Positions 36,801 to 47,900 of a DNA stretch of 64,000 nt are shown here, in pieces. The stretch is from Augochlora pura (taxonomy: Eukaryota; Arthropoda; Insecta; Hymenoptera; Halictidae). Made by a program: the position numbers and the translations under genes. How positions within the stretch are numbered: position 1 is the first letter of the stretch; each line of letters opens with the position of its first letter. The stretch spans positions 18,961,714 to 19,025,713 of the forward strand of contig NC_135777.1 in the NCBI RefSeq assembly GCF_028453695.1, in the 5' to 3' direction. The notes below the pieces were generated by a model that was given only the letters and a program-made list of their open reading frames with translations, made no database searches and was not told the DNA's origin.

Positions 36801-39800
36801 AGCAGAATCCTCGTGATCTTAGTAAAGATTTTTTACAGTGGAAAATTTAGAAACAAATTTAGCGTAGCTTATGGGAACTATACATAATTTATTTAGTAAT
36901 TTTGTAAAACTAGTAGTCAACTTCTTTGCGAAAGAAACATACACCATCATGATTATTAGAGGTCCAAATAGCATTCTTAAAATTTGATAAAATTTTATTA
37001 TTACCGAATAAGATAAATTATGCTATTAAAAAATAAATGAAATAAAAGAATAAAAAGATTGAATATTTTATTCGATAAATATGAACTTAGTTATTCCAAA
37101 AGCGAACCAAATGCAATTGGTCACCCTAAACTATAAAATTCATTTATATAATTTGTTTTCTTGAGTTCTATATTATCGTTCGTTTTAAATCTTTGAGACA
37201 CAGGATTTCAGGAAATAAATAGACTCACGTGGCACAGAAATTTTGTCGCGTTTTTAAAACCTAAATAAATAATAGTTCAACAGAATTTGCAGAATGAGAC
37301 TAAAATAGTTCCATCATGCATTACTGTACGTCAAAAAGATGGGACATTTTTAATCCCACCGTGACCCAAAGAGTTAATTATTAAAGTGGTGTGCTCTTCG
37401 TTTTTAGTGAAAGAAAAGACGGACCGTAATCGCGCAAGCAGAAAATAGGAACAATGTATCTGTTTTAGTAATGACGTTACGTAGTTCCTGTTCTCCGTCT
37501 TCGGCATTCTGAATATTAATGAATGCGCCACTTTAATTAGAAGAGGATCCAGGTAGCATAAAAATTGAGTCAGCAATTCATCAAAAATTTGCACTTGAAA
37601 GAGGAAATTTTCCATATGCACATACCCAGGTTTATTAAGAAGATTAGTAAAACGTCGAGCTCTTCCGGTCTCCTCTGCAGAATTTCTCTCTTTGATTGAA
37701 ATATTCATCTCTCGGTTGACCCTTTACCCGTACGCTTTGCTTCGACAACCTCCTTTGTCTCCAATCATTTTCTAGGCGAGAAAGTAAGGAATATTCATTG
37801 TGCATTTACATTCTTCTCGTTGCTTAAAAATTGATAGCAAAAGAACGGACACGGAAGGAAACAGCTACATTTTATTATCTGGCATTACCCTTATATTATA
37901 AAAAGTCAGATTCGCGATACAAATAAATACGACTATTATTAATTCCTTTTGAAACGAAAGGAAATTAAAATACTAACAATTAAATATATAAGAACTGCGA
38001 ATCAAAGTAGCTATGTAGGTAATCGTATTGCAAAATTCATTATTTCTGCAATAAAAATTCTTATATCATGTTCCAAAATAATTTTAGCAATATCACAGTA
38101 ATTTATATTTTTAAGTAAAAAATTGTTCGAAAGTGCAAGTATTATTACGAAGAGAATTTTTATTTCCAATAAATATTATTGTTATTCGATTTCCAATAAA
38201 TCAAACAACTTGGAAATTCTATAAGCGAGAAGACAAATTCTATAATTCGAATTAAACTATCCCCGAGTACAACGGGTTATAATCTCCATCGATATCATAC
38301 GAGAAAGGGTGACAATGTCCTTGATATACGCGGCAAACATCTTCAGTGCCCCATCAAAATGATGATCTGGTAGCCGTGCAAGACCTCACGTGGTGCCCAT
38401 TGTGCGACACGGCCCCCGCACCGAGCCACTGTCTTGCCAGTGTTAATCTGTCCGATGACGTCGCCAACACCCCCCCCCCCCTCCCCCCTCTGTGTTAATA
38501 AATAATCCGTCCCAATAGCCCCCAGCAAATATTTGTCCACCGAGATCATACGATCTAACGAGCGTTAGCCTCGGGTAACTGATTCGTCGTGATCGCGTGT
38601 TTGCCCGATTACACGGGACCCCCGTTCCCGATTTGCATAATTATGTCTGCTCGTCGCACGAGCGCGCGCGCGCGGGGAGTAACGGCCGATAAATTCGCGC
38701 GTAGGAACACGGGTCGAGTGCCGTTTCATTAATTGTGGCTCGGCCCGTGTTCCGATCGGAAGCGAAAGAACTACGAGGGGAATTGCATAATCGCCGGGCT
38801 AACATTGTTATCGCTTCGGCGCATCGCATCGCATCTCTCGCCTCTCGCCCGTGTCAGTTTTAATCGTTCCCGCTACCAGTTTCCATTCCGCGTTCTACCC
38901 CTACTACTACTGCCGCCGCCGCCGCTGCTGCTGCTGCTGCTCGGTCTTTCCTTCTAATTGCTCCACCGAGCAATTCTATTCAGTATGCCGCCAGTTTTTC
39001 GCCGCGATTTACCGCCGATCTCTGGGAACGATGTTTCTGAAATGACCGGTCACGTTGCCGAACTTCAGGATACTATCGCGGACACGCCGTTCGATCGGTT
39101 CTATAAATTGGTAGCTGTTTTATTCGATGTAGCTGCTGTTTCTTGTCGATGGAAGGTTGGATTTTATGCACAGTGGTGTGCACGATTATAGCCTCGAAGT
39201 TAAACTACATTTTACATTTATTTCTACATTTCTAGATTTTAGATTTATAGAACTTGACTGAATTCCATATTTGGGTATTTTTATTTTCTGTTATATCTGA
39301 GATTGGAATATACGAATATTTTCTTAAATTCGTTTTTAAATATATAGGATGATGATGCTAAAAATAAGTGTAACAAATAAATAGTAAATAATAGTATTGT
39401 AAATATAATATAGAAGTCGACAAATAAGACGTTTGCTTAACTTCGCATATTACCGAGAATATAAAAGTTACTTTAAGTCTGCAGTTATTCATACCATTGT
39501 ATCTACAAGAAAGATGAGCTTCAAAGAAATTATTCGAACGAAAACTTTTGAACATTCTGTTATCAAAGTTCTTAAGAACATCATCGTCGAGTGGGTTCAG
39601 CAAAAGTCTTTGTATGTAAATTTTTTGTTAGAACAAAAGAGGAACTTTTCAAACAAACATGGGGAAAATTCTTGGTAAAAGTAGTACTTTATAAGCATTA
39701 CAAAAATGTCTCCTTACTGTACAAACTTTTAAGAAAATTATGATGTACCGAGTTCAGCAAAAGTCTTCTAGACTAGCTTGGTCTCCTCGTCGGTTCCTCC

Positions 39801-42800
39801 AGACATCGTTCCCTCTCTAAGTACAAAATAAGAATTTATTATACAAACGTTCTGGGATATAACGAAGGTAGAAGACTCTTTACCAAAATTATTAGAAAAA
39901 TTCAACCAAGTCCATTGAGTTCTGTTAAAATGAAAATCAGAGATTGAATGCAGACCCTACGAAATTTAGTAGAACGTTGCGAAGCAAATAGAGTGAATTT
40001 GGTACAAACTTTGCCTGAAATGAAGCTTCTTCAAAGGGGAGCCTTCCGAATCCCAGAAGCCCTTTCCACAGTCATCAAGCCCGGGGAATTGTAGAACGTA
40101 TAATTTCATCCGCGGCAGCAAGTGCGCGCCCAGAGAAGTTCGGCACCGGGAGCCGATCGGCACCGATAGATCAAGCGGCAGCGCGAGCTATTCATCGGTA
40201 GATCGGATCGAGGACCGCGCGGGGCAGGATCGCGCTCCCTTTTTCTCGGCGGGAACCATAGCTCTCGCGACTCCGCGCCAGCCAGGACCCGAAAGGGTTC
40301 ATTAAACCGTATCGCAGTGCTGACGCAACCGTTCGAATCCGCGCGGTCCGCGGGAACTATTCATTACAACGCGATTCAGCATCCCACCTGGACCGCCTTA
40401 TCTCTCGCGCGCACTGCAAAGCGGCGTCGGTAAATTGCACGGATTCGTGTGAATGCGTCTCGTCCGTGCCGGTTGCCGCCTTGCGCAACGCCCGCCGCCG
40501 TCGAAATTGCCGGTCCCCGCGATCCGCCGAGCCCTTGGATCGATTCAGCTCCTTTGTTAGTACGACAAATTAAGGTCGATCGATCCGCGACACCTCTCTC
40601 TCTCTCTCTCACGCCATCGATCCGACATTCGACGTGTTCATTCACACTACCCCGCCACCCCTCTCTATCTGTTTCTATCTATCTCTCTCGTACACCTGTA
40701 ACGATATATTTCACCGATATCGGCTCGATGTTTCGCGTTTAGAACTGGGATTAGTCGACAGCGGCGATTTACGATGGCCGCACGGTGCCCGTGGCAAAAG
40801 TTGCGAAGTTACGAACACCGGGTTGTTCATTGATTAACTGTACTTAAGCCGGCCTGATATTCGCCGCAGTTTTCGCTTTCACCCCTTCACTTTTGACACG
40901 GTTCAAGTAATTGTTTCCAGTTGTTGAAAATTGCTCCGCGACAATTGCTTTTCCTGGTAATTCCAAACGGTAAAATTTATGAGGACTACGATTAGGACTT
41001 CGCCAAGTTTTTAAAGAAAAATTGAGTTATTTTTAACTGTAAATATCGAGGGTAGAATTATTGTACATATATAGTAATGACGAAACGTTGAGCCGAGATC
41101 GTTCAACGTCACCCAACCCCTATACTCTTCAACTCATCTGGACGCTCTTTACTCATCATCATAGAACGTAGATCAGTTTCTGTGGTGTACACGGTGTCGA
41201 CAGCCTAATAATGTTTCGATTATTTCCCATAGCACGTTCTCAGGGTACTCGCAACCGCCGATGTACACCGAACTACACATGGACAACACCCTGTCACTGT
41301 ACTTCAACTCCCTTCAAGAGGAGCAGGCTGGGAGATACACGTGTAAAGGCACTTACGCGAACTCGATATATTTGAACAAGTCCGTGACAATCGAGACTAT
41401 TGGTGAGTAACTAATTTCCATCGACGGAATAATTGGTTCCGTTTCACCGCTGTTTCACTTTCAACGAAAAAAGATAACGCTACCATCGTTTCGAATTTAC
41501 GAATGTATTTTAGTTTTCGGTAAAATTGTAAATTAATCATAATTAATCAGCTAACTGGTTAAGATGACTGGTGCTGTGTTTAAAGTATACGATACTGTAT
41601 TGTAAAATATATTTAATAGCGTTTGATAAAGATATTTAAGTTTTTGAGATCGAAAGAGATATTTTATAAGGAAGAAATTTAAGATAAATCGGAGATATTT
41701 TACCAAACACTGTTTCACAGTTGCGATCACTTGGGCAAACGCGCCCGAGAATCAATACCCAATCTTGGGCAAAGACTACGCGATTCAGTGCAAAGTGAAG
41801 GCGAGTCCCCCGCCGGTAGTCGACTGGCTGTACAACGGCGAATTAATTAAGACGAACGATCACTACATCATCGACACGCACGCGCTGAAGATCAAGAACG
41901 TGCAGGAATCGGACGACGGGATCTACACTTGCCGGGCTTCGGTGTTGACCACCGGGGAGCTTAAGGAACGACCTATTCGGGTTGAGGTAAGCTTTTTTGC
42001 GCACTTCCCTGTCGCAACATCGACTCGGCCAAGTTGCAACACGATATAAAAATAATTATGGACGCGGATCTATTTCCCGTGAAAATTCTGCGATCCCCGC
42101 ACAATTTTATTCGACTCGGTTTTCAACGTTGCGACCGCGACGTTTGAATGACAGTTCGCTGACGCGCGCTAGCATTGCCGGAAATAATTACAATAGAAAA
42201 AGTCAAACAATACGCGATGCTCGGTATTTTTAACAATGGCGGCGGGGCTATGGGGTTCCACCTACGCTCGACAGCTTCGTGCAAATATGTTTCCAAGCTT
42301 ATGAATGAAATTTTTTCGAACAAATCCGAGCGACATTTTATTTAGAATTCATGCTGTAGAATTTTGAGCTTACAATTTTCGGGGAAAATAAAAATTGTTT
42401 GTGTCGCTTAGCATGAGTTAAAAAATACGTAACTCTCTTCGTTTGTTAATTTTTATAAATAGAAAATGGTGGAACAAGATTTCAATTTATCAAAAGAGAT
42501 TAGAATTTAGTATGGCAAAGGGATTTTAAATTGGTCTTCAAAATTTAGAAATAATCTTGAGTCTTGAGCATCGAGTGGTCCGCCAATGTCGCATCAATTT
42601 CGCGAGACAATGGAGTTCAAAACAAGGGGCCATCCGAATGATTTCGTCCAGAAACATCGAAATCACGCAACCGTTCAAACAATATCGCGCCGCGGCCGCA
42701 AACACGCATCCGAAACATTATTGCTCGCTCGGAAAATCGAGTTGTGTCCGAGCGAGGCGCGTCAGGCTGATCTCCATAATTAACGCAGTCTCTTCTCACC

Positions 42801-45800
42801 CACAATTGTGTACGCCAATTACCCACGGTTCCCGGACAGGAAAGAACAGAACATCATTTCATATAATAAATGCCCGCTTTATAATCAATCGACGGTGACG
42901 CATCGAAATAAAATTGTCCTTCGTACGTAATTAACGTGAGCTGATCGTTCATTGTTAAAGTAAATGTGTCCCTCTTATTCGACAAACTGTTGGACAATTT
43001 CGACTGACCTTTATTACGTTTTCTGTTCTTTGATTCGAATATTAACAATTGTGAAACTGATTAGTTGTCCACCCACGTAAAAATAACATTAGATCATTAA
43101 CAGCAGACCTACCAATTTGTATAATTATTCCGGCATTTAGAGTTTGAACTTAATGACGTGATTGATGTTTCTGGATAGCGACGCGCATAGTATTTCCAAC
43201 TTGTGGGCCGCACGCGATCAATACACAATAAAGTAGTCAACGTTTAGCCAAGGAAGCTACAACGGATTTAAAGGAGTTCTCAGAAGTGTTTGTAAACGTA
43301 TAGGAGACACACTCGAAGCGAAAGTAATCCCGGAATGCGGAGTGCAGAGGCTTCGAGTGAAAATATTTCTCTGGTCGAACTCGCGCTCGTCGCTTGAAAC
43401 CGAGAGAGGCGGTGCTTCAAAATCTATCCTCTGGAAACTCGACCCAGCTCAGTCGATCGACAGGTATCAGACGATCGGTGGGTTTCAATTTTCCAGGTGC
43501 ACGTGCAGCCGACTGTGGAGGAGCTACCTAGTCCGGTGGACATAGTGGAGGGCGAGGACGCGAGCATCGAGTGCAAGGCTCACGGCAAGCCGCCACCGAA
43601 GTACACCTGGGTGAAGTCGCTGACGCAGCTGAACCTGTCGAACGCGGACCGCTTTGGGGTGGGCGCAGACAACGGCGTGCTGACGATCACGAACGTGAAC
43701 AGGGACGACGCCGGGGAATACCAGTGCACGGCGACGAACAAGGCGGGCACCGCGACGACGAACTTCATGGTGAACGTGATCGTCAAGCCGAAGATCATGG
43801 AGTTTCAGAACACGAGCCAGGTGGAGGGCAAAAACGCGACGATCATGTGCAAGGCTTTCGGCAGACCGCCCCCGCAGGTCATCTTCAAGAAGCACACGTC
43901 CGAGAAGCCGTACGTGAAGGGCTCGCAACAAGACGACGACACGATCATCCTGGAGAACACGTCCGACACGGTCACCGGGGAGACAGTGGGAACGCTATCC
44001 ATCGACAAGCTGACGAGATCGAACGACGGGCTGTACGAGTGTATCGCTCAGAATACCGGCGGAGAGGCGCGCAGGAACGGACATCTGACCGTCGAGTTTC
44101 CGCCGTCGTTCGCCTCCATGCAGAACAAGACCGTCTGGTCCTGGGAACAGAGACAGGTGAACATCAGCTGCATCGCCGAGAGCATACCGAACGCGACCAT
44201 CCGCTGGACGGTGAACGGCGACGAGAAGATCGACAACGACGCGATGATTAAACAGCTGGGAGCCGGGCCGATCTCCACTTTGATGATCGTGCCTCTCGAC
44301 AGGCGGTACTACAGGGTCTACAAGTGCATCGCGTCGAACATCCACGGCACAAAGACGCGCGACATTGAACTCAGAGAGGCATCCAAGCCCGAAGAGGTGC
44401 AGCAAGCGAAGATGATCGAGGTCACGGCGACCACCATCAGGTTCGAGCTGGTTCCACCGACCACGCACCCGGAGCTACCTATCAGGACCATCATCGTGAG
44501 GTACAAGAACGACAGGCAGACCTGGCAGCAAGCGAAGAACAAGACGTTGTCCGTTGGTAAGTAGCGGATATTGGATCTTCTCAAAGGACGCGACGTGGAA
44601 CTTGCCTGTATGTTGTCAAGATTGCTTCCAAAAGCAACAAGTGCTCTTCTTGCGAGCAGTTTGATTTTCGAGAGCAATGCAACGCCTCGAGGCTGACACC
44701 AGCGACGAGCACTTTTTGCCATGGAATGATCTAGGCTACCAGCAAGGTGGAACTTGTTTTAGAGCAACAAGTGTTTTTTATCGTGAAAACCACTATAGAT
44801 TACTAGAGAGAGAGTAATTATAGAACAGTCACGAGCAACAAGTGCTTTTTGCTTTGGAAGCACCCTAGATTGTTTCTGAGAACAATAGAGCACTCATGCG
44901 AAAGCTGGCTAGAGCAACAAGTCGATGATTTTGTGAACAAGTTAACATGATTTTGATATCAGCACTTGTTTTATCGTGGAGGAACTCTTCATTGATTCTG
45001 TGAACAACATAGCACTTCCTGAACAGAATCAGAAGTAACATGTCATATAGCAGCTATAGGTAGCTAAGTTTTTCTTGACATAATCTTGTTGCTCTAGATA
45101 GCAACGCTTTTGGAGAAATCTGTTGTACAGTGTCCTAATTTTGGATATAGAAATGTGTATTGGTATCTATGTATATATTTGCCGGAACAAAAATTACAAA
45201 TGGTTATTGATTTATCCATATAGAAAGAAAAACTGATGTATCGTAGGTATCGGAAGTGGAAAGGGTAGAAAATGGATTGGAACGTGGTGATTGTATTAGT
45301 TGATTCGAGCGATCTGTCGTTTCCAGGGTCGCCGTACATCATCGAGGGCCTAAGACCGCAGACAACGTACGAATTCCAGTTCGCGGCGCAGAACGAGGTC
45401 GGCCAGGGCAACTGGGGGGCGTTCATTCGCGAGACGACGCCAGTGAGGACCTTCCCGAACCAGCCGAAGCTAATATCGTCGTCGACGGAATACGACGTGT
45501 CGACGTACGGCAATCAATTCGAATTGTCGTGGCTGGTACCGGCCGACAACGGCGAGCCGATCGACATGTACGAGATCAAATACTGTCAAATAAACCGCGT
45601 GTCCGGCACCTGGGAAGTGCTGGAGAACACCTGTCAAATCGCACCTATTAAGTCGCAAGGAAGGACGAAGCACTGGCTGAAGCATCTTGCCTCGGACTCT
45701 TTCTACAGGGTCGAGCTCAGGGCGCACAACGCGATGGGATACAGCCAGCCGGGCATTGCCAAGTTTAAGACCGCAAGGGGTAAGTGTTTCCATTACCATG

Positions 45801-47413
45801 TGCTACTCATTTGTCGATAATCATCTATCTTTCATCGGAGAACGGTGGTTCCGAATATCATCCGCCAAATTCTTTCATCATCGAGAACCATTTTCCGTAT
45901 CTCAGTATTAGTGCCCTTTTTCAAGTCGTAATTTCTCTTTGAAATATTATTATATATATATATATACATATATGTGCACGAGGCTATCGCACCGATTGAT
46001 ATGGTTCTTTTTTTTTTTTCATTGACGAGAAAGACCGTTTAATTATCGTCGCCTCTATTTTGTTCACTCAAGGAGGAGGGAAAAGGGTCATTGAGGCATT
46101 TCGATTGTCCGATCGGGAACTGAAAATTTCGCTGCGGCTCCCACCGTTTGTCTTTGCCACGTTGATCTTGATTCCTGATCGTTCCTTTTTGTCCCAGTTA
46201 AGAGTATTTGTTGTATGAAATTATTTTCCCATTGGCGAACAAAATATCTTTGATTTAAAACCTTTTCTTTGTTTTTTTTTTATTGGAATTTATAGCGTAA
46301 ATTTGCACTATTTTAAAATAGGCTATTAGAAAAGGCTTTACAATTCTTTTCATCTCTATTTTCGTTTATTTAATCTTCATCCGTCCTTCGCCTCTTCGTG
46401 ATAAGTTAGTCCTGTGATGGTACTCTATAGTCTCTTAATATTGCAGTAAAATATTCTGTACAATGATTTTCGCTGTTAAATTTATGAACTTGTGTTATTT
46501 TTAATATTTAGATTTAATGTCTATAGGGAATGTTCATACTTTTTAGAAAAATCCTAAGGTTGCATATTTTACTCTAAAGTAACAATCTATAATGCAGAAT
46601 TAAAATTAGATCATTCTTATCTTTTACTTCGAATTTTTACGAAAAATAAAAATTTTGTGTGAATTGTCAGATGTAGAAACCAAGCACAATATTTTCTTCT
46701 TTAATAATTTATATATAAATTCAAATAAATTCAAATTAATACATCAACACTCTTGCTTCTAATAGTCTTTTCTATTACGGATATTATTTATCTACATTAA
46801 GTGAACGATTTCTGAAACTGAGAAGGCATGAACGGACGGACGAGGAATGACAAAAAATCTGAAAAATCTCGAGACGCGTAGAACGTCTCGAAGCCCGCTG
46901 AAATGACCATGGAGATTTCCGAGGAACGAAAAGTCCTCGACCCCCCTCCCCCCACACAGCAATCGAGTCGAGACAATGGCAAGACGTCTCGATCCTGTCC
47001 TTTCAAAAGCCATCCCGTCAACCCTCCGTGAAGCCGCTTTAAGCAATTCGCAACAATGCCGCTCGAGAGAGCGCTTTCGACGTCGAACATAAACGTCGAT
47101 TCGACAATTAAGAGAGTCCTCAAGTCCCCTTGACCCTTTGTAGACAAAGCGATTTAGAGAAACAGTCGGGTAGCCACTCGATGGGCATATCTAGGCATTA
47201 GATGATCCAAAAACCACCCCCCCACCCCCCTTCTCTCTTCGTTACCATGTTATCAAGCCGCAACGATCCTTTTACAAAGTCACATTTTTATCATTATCAG
47301 AATCTACGGGCACCACTACGGACTACTATATAGATTCTTCCGCTGGAGATACTCCCAAGCTCGCCGTGACCGCCATTGCCACAGCAATAACGATTCTATT
47401 CGTAGCCATTTAA
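30722..47413 (+). CDS. Fas2: Fasciclin 2, GPI-anchored isoform (seven exons, 773 aa)
   Basis: Joined exons 30722-30815, 33808-33973, 41233-41402, 41721-41986, 43497-44556, 45327-45779 and 47301-47413 total 2322 nt, an exact open frame of 773 residues plus TAA. All six introns are GT..AG and every phase matches. Domains: signal peptide (about 1-29), Ig1 (Cys60-Cys124), Ig2 (Cys167-Cys214), Ig3 (Cys258-Cys309), Ig4 (Cys350-Cys414), Ig5 (Cys457-Cys509), two FnIII domains (about 525-625 and 626-735) and a GPI signal (about 749-773). Five Ig plus two FnIII is the NCAM/Fas2 architecture. From family knowledge, Fas2 is a homophilic neuronal surface adhesion protein for axon fasciculation, synapse growth and epithelial organisation. 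About nine N-X-S/T sites fit an extracellular protein. The start is the first in-frame ATG before the hydrophobic leader, with A at -3. Exon joins are inferred from splice consensus, not transcripts; upstream noncoding exons were not resolved. Confidence 0.93.
30816..33807 (+). other. Fas2: Fas2 intron 1
   Basis: The intron is 2992 nt including the 100-N gap at its 3' end. The first 200 nt are GC-rich and the rest AT-rich. Around 32140-32290 there is an A-rich run of AAATAAA/TATAAATA-like words. I found no conserved exon in it. Confidence 0.8.
33702..33801. other. Assembly gap (100 N)
   Basis: Exactly 100 N, a conventional placeholder length. It begins just after CGTCTCTCTC and ends six bases before Fas2 exon 2, so a CT microsatellite and the polypyrimidine tract of the acceptor probably lie inside it. 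Confidence 0.99.
33808..33973 (+). CDS. Fas2: Fas2 exon 2: first half of Ig1
   Basis: The exon starts in phase 1 after TTGCAG, immediately downstream of an N gap, and completes the alanine codon begun in exon 1. It encodes the mature N-terminus (SLELMPNGD), the first Ig1 cysteine (MTCKPK, Cys60) and the core tryptophan (MQWLDP, Trp75). It ends in phase 2 at CTGAA|GTGAG. The polypyrimidine tract lies inside the gap. A second AG nine bases further in (CGCAG) would also keep frame and remove three residues, but the first gives the better acceptor position. Confidence 0.9.
36222..36325. repeat. Imperfect CAC/CAT/CGC triplet repeat in intron 2
   Basis: About 100 bp dominated by CAC, CAT and CGC triplets on the + strand. 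Confidence 0.75.
38898..38942. repeat. Compound triplet repeat in intron 2
   Basis: (CTA)3-4 then (CCG)4-5 then (CTG)5-6, uninterrupted. Confidence 0.85.
41233..41402 (+). CDS. Fas2: Fas2 exon 3: second half of Ig1
   Basis: The acceptor is TTTCCCATAG, entered in phase 2. The exon carries the F- and G-strand half of Ig1: LSLYFNSLQEEQAGRYTCKG includes the expected D/Q-A-G-x-Y-x-C motif with Cys124. One N-glycosylation site (NKS, Asn135) is present. It leaves in phase 1 at ACTATTG|GTGAG. Splitting one Ig domain between two exons is common in the NCAM family. Confidence 0.93.
41403..41720 (+). other. Fas2: Fas2 intron 3
   Basis: A compact 318-nt AT-rich intron with a consensus GTGAGT donor and a TTTCACAG acceptor. 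Nothing else is evident. Confidence 0.9.
41721..41986 (+). CDS. Fas2: Fas2 exon 4: Ig2
   Basis: The acceptor is TGTTTCACAG, phase 1. The exon encodes all of Ig2: AIQCKVKASPPP (Cys167), VVDWLYNGE (Trp179) and ESDDGIYTCRAS (Cys214). It ends exactly on a codon at GTTGAG|GTAAG (phase 0). The K-x-x-G-x-P-x-P-x-x-x-W layout typical of I-set domains is preserved with small changes. Confidence 0.94.
41987..43496 (+). other. Fas2: Fas2 intron 4
   Basis: A 1510-nt intron, GTAAGC to TTTTCCAG. No exon, repeat family or RNA gene was recognised in it. Confidence 0.9.
43497..44556 (+). CDS. Fas2: Fas2 exon 5: Ig3, Ig4, Ig5 and start of FnIII-1
   Basis: This is the largest exon (1060 nt), entered at phase 0 after TTTTCCAG and left at phase 1 at CCGTTG|GTAAG. 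It carries Ig3 (IECKAHG, TWVK, EYQCTATN), Ig4 (IMCKAFG, VIFKK, LYECIAQN), Ig5 (ISCIAES, IRWTV, VYKCIASN) and the first strands of FnIII-1 (SKPEEVQQAKMIEVTATTI, ending KNKTLSV). The exon is GC-rich with strong G/C third-position bias, unlike its introns. Eight N-glycosylation sequons are visible, including NLS, NTS, NAT, NKT and NIS. Ig4 has Phe362 at the usual core tryptophan position. Confidence 0.96.
44557..45326 (+). other. Fas2: Fas2 intron 5 with degenerate GCAACAAGTG repeats
   Basis: A 770-nt intron. Copies of GAGCAACAAGTGYTYTT occur near 44633, 44762, 44832 and 44912, with a reversed relative (TTGTTGCTCTAG) near 45088. Spacing is irregular (70-130 nt), so this is a decayed local repeat rather than a clean tandem array. 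Confidence 0.7.
45327..45779 (+). CDS. Fas2: Fas2 exon 6: rest of FnIII-1 and FnIII-2
   Basis: The acceptor is TCGTTTCCAG, phase 1. The exon encodes the end of FnIII-1 (YIIEGLRPQTTYEFQFAAQN, with the conserved L-x-P-x-T-x-Y motif) and FnIII-2 (FELSWLVPADNGEPIDMYEI, then FYRVELRAHNAMGYS). It ends in phase 1 at GCAAGG|GTAAG. In related genes, alternative C-termini are spliced on at this point. Confidence 0.94.
45780..47300 (+). other. Fas2: Fas2 intron 6
   Basis: A 1521-nt intron between the last FnIII exon and the GPI exon. It holds a TA run (45949-45972) and a C-rich tract (about 46940-46953). No alternative transmembrane exon was seen in it. Confidence 0.85.
47301..47413 (+). CDS. Fas2: Fas2 exon 7: GPI-anchor terminal exon
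   Basis: The acceptor is TTATCATTATCAG, phase 1. The exon encodes 37 residues and TAA at 47411-47413: a short T/S/D/Y linker, a cluster of small residues (SSAGD, about 749-753) suitable as a GPI attachment site, then a 17-residue hydrophobic end (LAVTAIAT...LFVAI) with no charged cytoplasmic tail. This is the classical GPI signal. GPI-linked and transmembrane Fas2 isoforms are known in Drosophila; this exon supplies the former. Confidence 0.88.
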
Positions 47414-47878
47414 ACAAAACAAAAAAAAAAACAAAAAAAAAATATGAAACAGATAAAATATCTAAATACGAAACGAAAACAATACAAAAAACTACAAAAC
47501 ACGAGATAATTCAGAGGGGGAGCCAAAAAAAAAAAAAGAAACGACCGTAAAGCTGTATCGTGTATAAAAAAAAAAATAATATTATGAAAAATGACGGGGG
47601 ACGGTTCTGTGTGTGTTCACGCTCGGAAAAAGAAAGAAACTGCTACATTAATCCCGTTGCTATAATGTGTTCGCCGGCGGTACGCTTTAGAGAACAAGAA
47701 TACATACATGGACGATCGAACGAACACGTGATCTCGCCGGTGTGCTCGTCGGGTTTTCGAGAGACCACGAAGTATAATAATAGATCGTTATCATCTTTTT
47801 CTTCCCCGTCGAAATTTCGCGGACGCGCTCGCAAAATTTTCTCCGGCGGTATCAAACGAACACGACACACGTACACGT

Positions 47879-47900
47879 TCATACACACACACACACACGC
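47879..47900. repeat. CA microsatellite
   Basis: A (CA)n tract within a longer ACAC/CGCA-rich stretch extending to about 48000. Confidence 0.8.

Larger units (their letters stand above)
33974..41232 (+). other. Fas2: Fas2 intron 2 (7.3 kb)
   Basis: The longest intron of the gene. It contains a GC dinucleotide run (34785-34810), a T-rich run (35128-35158), an imperfect CAC/CAT/CGC triplet tract (36222-36325), a C-rich run (38468-38488), a CTA-CCG-CTG triplet tract (38898-38942) and a CT run (40594-40610). I saw no exon with conserved protein content. Confidence 0.8.

Noticed and set aside
37330..37740. Possible TTAA element (CCCAAAGAGTTAA and GACCCTTTACCC)
   Set aside because: The ends do not form a convincing inverted pair, and only one has TTAA.
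43571..44251. 226-codon + frame and several minus-strand frames over exon 5
   Set aside because: They are shadows of the Fas2 exon 5 coding frame caused by its GC-rich codon usage.
47414..47600. Poly(A) signal right after the Fas2 stop
   Set aside because: Only A-rich stretches and AATAAT-like words are present; no AATAAA or ATTAAA could be assigned with confidence.
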